This document shows positions 60,363 to 64,000 of a stretch of 64,000 nucleotides of DNA, in pieces. The translations under genes were made by a program, and so were the position numbers. Below the pieces are notes generated by a model. The model ran no database searches and was not told where the DNA came from. It saw nothing but the letters and a program-made list of their open reading frames with translations. Source of the stretch: Klebsiella quasipneumoniae subsp. quasipneumoniae (GTDB taxonomy: Bacteria > Pseudomonadota > Gammaproteobacteria > Enterobacterales > Enterobacteriaceae); assembly GCF_020525925.1 (NCBI RefSeq), contig NZ_CP084876.1, forward strand, positions 3,038,001 to 3,102,000, read 5' to 3'. Position 1 is the stretch's first letter. Each line of letters starts with the position of its first letter.

Positions 60363-61343
60363 TCACGACGTCATCGTGATCACCACTTTCCCCAGATGTT
60401 GACCACTGTCCAGACAGGCATGCGCCTCGGCAATCTCCGCCATCGGGTAGCTGGCATAGATCATTGGCTTGCATTTCCCTGCCTCAAACAGCGGCCAGAC
60501 GTGGCGCCGCAGCGCCTCGGCAATCTCCTGTTTCTCCGCCGCCGTCCGGCCGCGCATGGTGGAGCCGGTGACGGTGGCCCGCTTGAGCATCAGGGTCTGA
60601 ATATCCACCTCATGAGCGATTCGCCCGCCCATAAAGCCGATGATCACCAGCCGTCCATCCTTTTTCAGTAGCCCCAGGTTGCGGTTAAAGTAAGGGCCGC
60701 CCACGATATCCAGAATGACATCCACCCCTTCATCGTTGGTCAGTTGGTGAATTTTCTCTGCGAAATCTTCGGTTTTGTAGTTGATCGCCGTGGCGTAGGG
60801 TCGCAGCGCGGCAATTTTTTCGTCCTGGCCGACGGTGGCATAGACGCTCATCCCCAGCGCGTGACACAGCAGGACCGCGGTGGTGCCAATCCCGCTGGCG
60901 CCGCCGTGGATCAGAATGCTCTCGCCGGACTGCAGCTTACCGAGCAGGAAAACGTTCGCCCACACCGTGAAGAAGGTTTCCGGAATGGCGGCCGCTTCGC
61001 TAAAGCTGAGGCCCGCCGGGATCGGCAGCGTCTGGCCTGCCGGGACGGCGCAGTATTCGGCATACCCGCCGCCGTTGGTCAGCGCGCAGACGCGATCCCC
61101 GGGGGCAACGGTTGTGACCTGCGCGCCGACCTTCACGACCACGCCCGCCACCTCGAGGCCGGGCACGGGGGTGACGCCCTCAGGCATGGGATACAGCCCC
61201 TGGCGCTGCAGAATATCCGGCCGGTTGACGCCCGCCGCTTTCACTTCGATGAGCACCTCATGCTCCCCGACGGTAGGGATCTCACCTTCGCGGATCTGCA
61301 ATACTTCCGGGCCGCCCGGTTGGCTGATAGCGATATATTTCAC
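60363..61343 (-). CDS. NAD(P)H-quinone oxidoreductase, zeta-crystallin/PIG3 type
   Basis: 326 residues of the medium-chain reductase family without structural zinc. N-terminal GroES-like part (VKAAGVNRPDILQRQGLYP near 35, GLEVAGVVVKVG near 63), then the Rossmann domain with LIHGGASGIGTTAVLLCHALG near 145 and ILDIVGGPYFNRNLGLLKKDG. It resembles the p53-inducible PIG3 / Qor-like group that reduces quinones with NADPH one electron at a time. E. coli has ynjI between gdhA and topB, not this gene, so it is an addition. Substrate not known. Confidence 0.87.
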   Translation of the reverse strand: MKYIAISQPGGPEVLQIREGEIPTVGEHEVLIEVKAAGVNRPDILQRQGLYPMPEGVTPVPGLEVAGVVVKVGAQVTTVAPGDRVCALTNGGGYAEYCAVPAGQTLPIPAGLSFSEAAAIPETFFTVWANVFLLGKLQSGESILIHGGASGIGTTAVLLCHALGMSVYATVGQDEKIAALRPYATAINYKTEDFAEKIHQLTNDEGVDVILDIVGGPYFNRNLGLLKKDGRLVIIGFMGGRIAHEVDIQTLMLKRATVTGSTMRGRTAAEKQEIAEALRRHVWPLFEAGKCKPMIYASYPMAEIAEAHACLDSGQHLGKVVITMTS

Positions 61344-61476
61344 GGGTCCTCCTTATCGCCTGGGAGAGAAATGAGCAACGGCATCGGGAAGGGCAATGGG
61401 CATCCCTGTTCTGAGGGGGTCGTCAACCCCTTCCCGGCTGTTTAGTGTAGACCATTGACCTGGCGGGGGGAGAAAC

Positions 61477-61510
61477 GGCGGCCGCGGGGAAACGCATCCT
61501 CGCGGCCGCC
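61477..61510 (-). terminator. topB terminator-like hairpin
   Basis: Perfect 10-base stem GGCGGCCGCG (61477-61486) / CGCGGCCGCC (61501-61510). On the minus strand it is followed by GTTTCTCC, a weak T-tract, seven bases past the topB stop. Confidence 0.6.
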
Positions 61511-61517
61511 GGGCGGG

Positions 61518-63464
61518 TTATTGCGGCGGCGGCGCGGCATCGTCTGCCGCTTTTTTGCCTTTCGCTTTGCCTTTGCCCTTACTGAAGGATTTTTTCGCCC
61601 CGCCAGGCGCCACCAGACCGCGGAACTGGCGCACCGGCGTGCTGCGCGCCTGCTCGATCAGCTGATACAGCGTCCCCACCAGCGGCTGCATAAAGTCCTG
61701 ATAGCGGCACTGTTTCTCGCTGATTTGCGTCAATACCGACTCCCAGTGGGCGGTCATGTCCGGTCGCCCGGCCATCTCCGGCAGGGAATGAATCAGCGCC
61801 CTTCCGGCCTCCGAGGAGTGAATATAACGCCCCTTTTTGCTCAGGAAACCGCGCTTAAACAGCAGTTCGATAATCCCGGCGCGGGTCGCTTCGGTGCCGA
61901 GGCCGTCGGTGGCGCGGAGGATCTTCTTCAGATCTTTATCCTGCACGAAGCGGGCAATCCCGGTCATCGCCGACAGCAGCGTGGCGTCGGTAAAGTGGCG
62001 CGGCGGCTGCGTCTGGCGCTCCACCACCTCGCCCCTCTCGCACAGCAGTTCATCGCCTTTGGCCACCACCGGCAGCGGCGTGCCGTCGTTCTCTTCATCG
62101 CGCTCTTTGCTGCCAAGCAGCGTCCTCCAGCCCGCCTCGGCCAGAAAACGCGCTTTGGCGACAAATTTGCCGTTGGCGATCTCAAGGTCAATCTGGCATT
62201 TACGGAACACCGCGTCAGGGCAGAACTGCATCAGATACTGCCGGGCGATCAGGGTGTAGACCTTCGCTTCGTTATCGGTGAGTTTGACCTGGCTGCTGCG
62301 GGCGGTCGGGATAATCGCATGGTGCGCGTCGACCTTTTTATCATCCCAGCAGCGGTTGCGGATCTCCGGATCCACCACCGGCTGCGGCAGCAGATCCGCC
62401 GCATGGACGGCAATCGCATTCAGCACCGCATGGCGGCCGGCGAAATGCTCTTCCGGCAGGTAGCGGCTGTCCGAACGCGGATAGGTGATGAGCTTGTGGG
62501 TTTCATACAGCTTCTGGCAGATATCCAGCACGTTTTGCGCGCTGAAGCCGAAACGTTTGGCCGCTTCAATCTGCAGCGCCGACAGCGAAAACGGCAGCGG
62601 CGCGGGTTCGGAATCGCGCTTATCGTTATAGCCGGTCACCAGCGCCGGCTGGCCTTCGATACGCTTAACCACGTGCTCGGCCAGCGGACGATGCAGCAGG
62701 CGCCCTTCTTCATCCTGGTAAGGTTCGCAGGCTTCGCTCGGCACCCAGGTCGCGACAAAGCGCTCCTCCTGCGGCGTGACGATATGCGCTTTGACGTCGA
62801 AGAAATCTTTGGCGACGAAGTTTTCAATCTCTTCATCGCGGCGCACCACCAGGCCGAGCACCGGGGTCTGCACCCGCCCCACGGAGAGCACCCCCTGATA
62901 GCCGGCGTTGCGCCCCAGCAGAGTATAGGCCCGGGTCATATTGATGCCGTACAGCCAGTCGGCGCGCGCCCGCGCCAGCGCCGACACGCAAAGCGGCACA
63001 AACTCGCTGTTGGCGCGCAGGCGGTTGATCGCCCGCTCCACCGCCTGCGGGTTGAGATCGTTTATCAGACAGCGCTGCACCTGCTGGCGCTTCTCCGGCG
63101 CCAGCTGCAGGTAGTCGAGGACCTCGTCCACCAGCAGTTGCCCCTCACGGTCGGGGTCGCCAGCGTGGATAACCTCCTCGGCGTCGCCGAGCAGGCGCTT
63201 GATCACATTCAGCTGTTTGGTGACCGAAGGTTTAGGCTGCAGCTGCCATTTCTCCGGCACAATCGGCAGGTCGGTGAGATTCCAGCGGGCATAGCGGCTG
63301 TCATAGACGTCCGGCTGCGCCTGCTCCAGCAGGTGACCGATACACCAGGTGACCACCTGCCCGTTGCCGCACTCAATATAGCCATCGCCTTTGCGGTGCG
63401 GTTTAGGCAACACATCGGCGATAGCCCGACCGAGACTCGGTTTTTCTGCAATAAACAACCGCAT
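61518..63464 (-). CDS. topB: DNA topoisomerase III
   Basis: 648 residues (E. coli 653). Type IA topoisomerase that decatenates DNA. Toprim start [20 protein letters not shown], acidic [16 protein letters not shown] near 100, [19 protein letters not shown] near 195 and the active-site tyrosine in [17 protein letters not shown] near 330. The C-terminal tail ([20 protein letters not shown]) is basic and lysine-rich. It starts four bases after the selD stop, so the two are in one transcript. Confidence 0.97.
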   Translation of the reverse strand: MRLFIAEKPSLGRAIADVLPKPHRKGDGYIECGNGQVVTWCIGHLLEQAQPDVYDSRYARWNLTDLPIVPEKWQLQPKPSVTKQLNVIKRLLGDAEEVIHAGDPDREGQLLVDEVLDYLQLAPEKRQQVQRCLINDLNPQAVERAINRLRANSEFVPLCVSALARARADWLYGINMTRAYTLLGRNAGYQGVLSVGRVQTPVLGLVVRRDEEIENFVAKDFFDVKAHIVTPQEERFVATWVPSEACEPYQDEEGRLLHRPLAEHVVKRIEGQPALVTGYNDKRDSEPAPLPFSLSALQIEAAKRFGFSAQNVLDICQKLYETHKLITYPRSDSRYLPEEHFAGRHAVLNAIAVHAADLLPQPVVDPEIRNRCWDDKKVDAHHAIIPTARSSQVKLTDNEAKVYTLIARQYLMQFCPDAVFRKCQIDLEIANGKFVAKARFLAEAGWRTLLGSKERDEENDGTPLPVVAKGDELLCERGEVVERQTQPPRHFTDATLLSAMTGIARFVQDKDLKKILRATDGLGTEATRAGIIELLFKRGFLSKKGRYIHSSEAGRALIHSLPEMAGRPDMTAHWESVLTQISEKQCRYQDFMQPLVGTLYQLIEQARSTPVRQFRGLVAPGGAKKSFSKGKGKAKGKKAADDAAPPPQ

Positions 63465-63468
63465 CGAA

Positions 63469-64000
63469 TCAACGGATCTCGATCATCGGTCGTCCGCCAC
63501 GGGCGGTCACCAGCTCGCCGATGGCGGCCAGCTTAATACCGAACTCCGCCGCGGCGGCCTGGACTTCCGCCTCCGCCTCCGGGGTCACCGCCAGCAGCAG
63601 ACCGCCTGAGGTCTGTGGGTCGCACAGCAGATCGCGCCACGCCGTCGGCATCTCGCCCATCAAATGGCCGTAGCTGGCAAAGTTGCGCCCGGTGCCGCCC
63701 GGCACCGCGCCGGCGGCGATATACTCCTCCACCCCCGGCAGTTTCGGGATATCGGCATAGCGCAGTTGCGCCTGCACGCCGGCCCCGCGGCACACCTCGC
63801 TGAGGTGGCCGAGCAGGCCAAAGCCGGTGACGTCGGTCATCGCCTTCACCCCGTCGATAGCGGCAAACGCGGCGCCGGCGAGGTTCATCTGGCACATGGT
63901 CTCCGTCGCCAGCCCCTGATGCTCTGGCTTGAGCAGCGATTTTTTCTCCGCGGTGGTCAGCACGCCGATCCCCAGCGGTTTGGTGAGATACAGTTTGCAG
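63469..64000 (-). CDS. selD: selenide, water dikinase (5' end outside window)
   Basis: C-terminal 176 residues of SelD; the remainder lies beyond base 64000, so the start is not seen. The frame enters as [13 protein letters not shown] and continues with [30 protein letters not shown] and [15 protein letters not shown], all conserved in the AIR-synthase-like C-terminal domain. It makes selenophosphate from selenide and ATP for selenocysteine and selenouridine. Upstream of topB, as in E. coli. Confidence 0.96.
   Translation of the reverse strand, partial: CKLYLTKPLGIGVLTTAEKKSLLKPEHQGLATETMCQMNLAGAAFAAIDGVKAMTDVTGFGLLGHLSEVCRGAGVQAQLRYADIPKLPGVEEYIAAGAVPGGTGRNFASYGHLMGEMPTAWRDLLCDPQTSGGLLLAVTPEAEAEVQAAAAEFGIKLAAIGELVTARGGRPMIEIR

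Noticed and set aside
61455-63536. 693-codon open frame on the plus strand opposite topB
   Set aside because: Entirely antisense to a clear topoisomerase III gene; low-complexity His/Arg/Gln composition typical of antisense frames in G+C-rich DNA.

Overview
The window is a piece of enterobacterial chromosome, most likely from the Klebsiella pneumoniae complex. Nearly every gene is a close full-length counterpart of an Escherichia coli gene and the order is largely enteric, but the G+C is higher, several E. coli genes are missing (yciQ, yciEFG, tonB, ydjO, ves, ydjY, ynjH, ynjI), and Klebsiella-like additions are present. The species call is an inference from gene content; there is no rRNA or other typing marker in the window.

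Layout. 1-8088: topA (3' part cut by the window edge), yciN, sohB, yciK-btuR, rluB, an A+T-richer insert coding for a membrane-anchored receiver-like protein where E. coli has yciQ, then yciO and rnm. 8163-14940: complete trp operon with promoter/operator, leader peptide, attenuator and trpEDCBA. 15085-19836: a tartrate-utilisation-type cluster (glycerate kinase, tartrate dehydrogenase, MFS transporter, divergent LysR regulator). 19881-23973: an iron island holding a small RNA with a RyhB core under a Fur-type promoter, set between remnants of a MarR regulator and a short-chain dehydrogenase, followed by a Fur-boxed fiu-like catecholate siderophore receptor and its ybiX-like dioxygenase. 24052-27242: ompW, a cysteine-cluster protein, yciC, yciB, yciA. 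27243-27271 is a synteny junction: the map jumps from the E. coli yciA/tonB neighbourhood to the yniB-katE neighbourhood. 27272-34575: yniB, hxpB, a kduD-like dehydrogenase, SOS gene ydjM, tcyP, cedA, katE. 34603-39910: the chbBCARFG chitobiose operon. 40189-43173: osmE, nadE, cho, spy. 43517-49540: astCADBE arginine catabolism operon with a sigma-54 promoter. 49979-64000: xthA, the ydjX-ydjZ-ynjABCDEF series (ydjX frameshifted near its start), nudG, gdhA, a quinone oxidoreductase, topB and selD (cut by the window end).

How parts work together. The trp operon makes tryptophan from chorismate under TrpR and attenuation. The ttu-like genes would import tartrate, oxidise/decarboxylate it to glycerate and phosphorylate that to 2-phosphoglycerate. 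The iron island combines a Fur-controlled outer-membrane catecholate receptor, a putative Fe(II)/2-oxoglutarate dioxygenase and a second RyhB-type RNA, so uptake and sparing of iron would be encoded side by side. chb and ast handle chitobiose and arginine. Scattered regulatory sites (LexA boxes at ydjM and cho, FNR-like site at ompW, sigma-54 at ast) agree with known regulation in E. coli.

The strongest candidate for something not routinely annotated is the RyhB-like RNA at about 20186-20278. Next are the receiver-like membrane protein at 5844-6506 and the homopolymer frameshift in ydjX.
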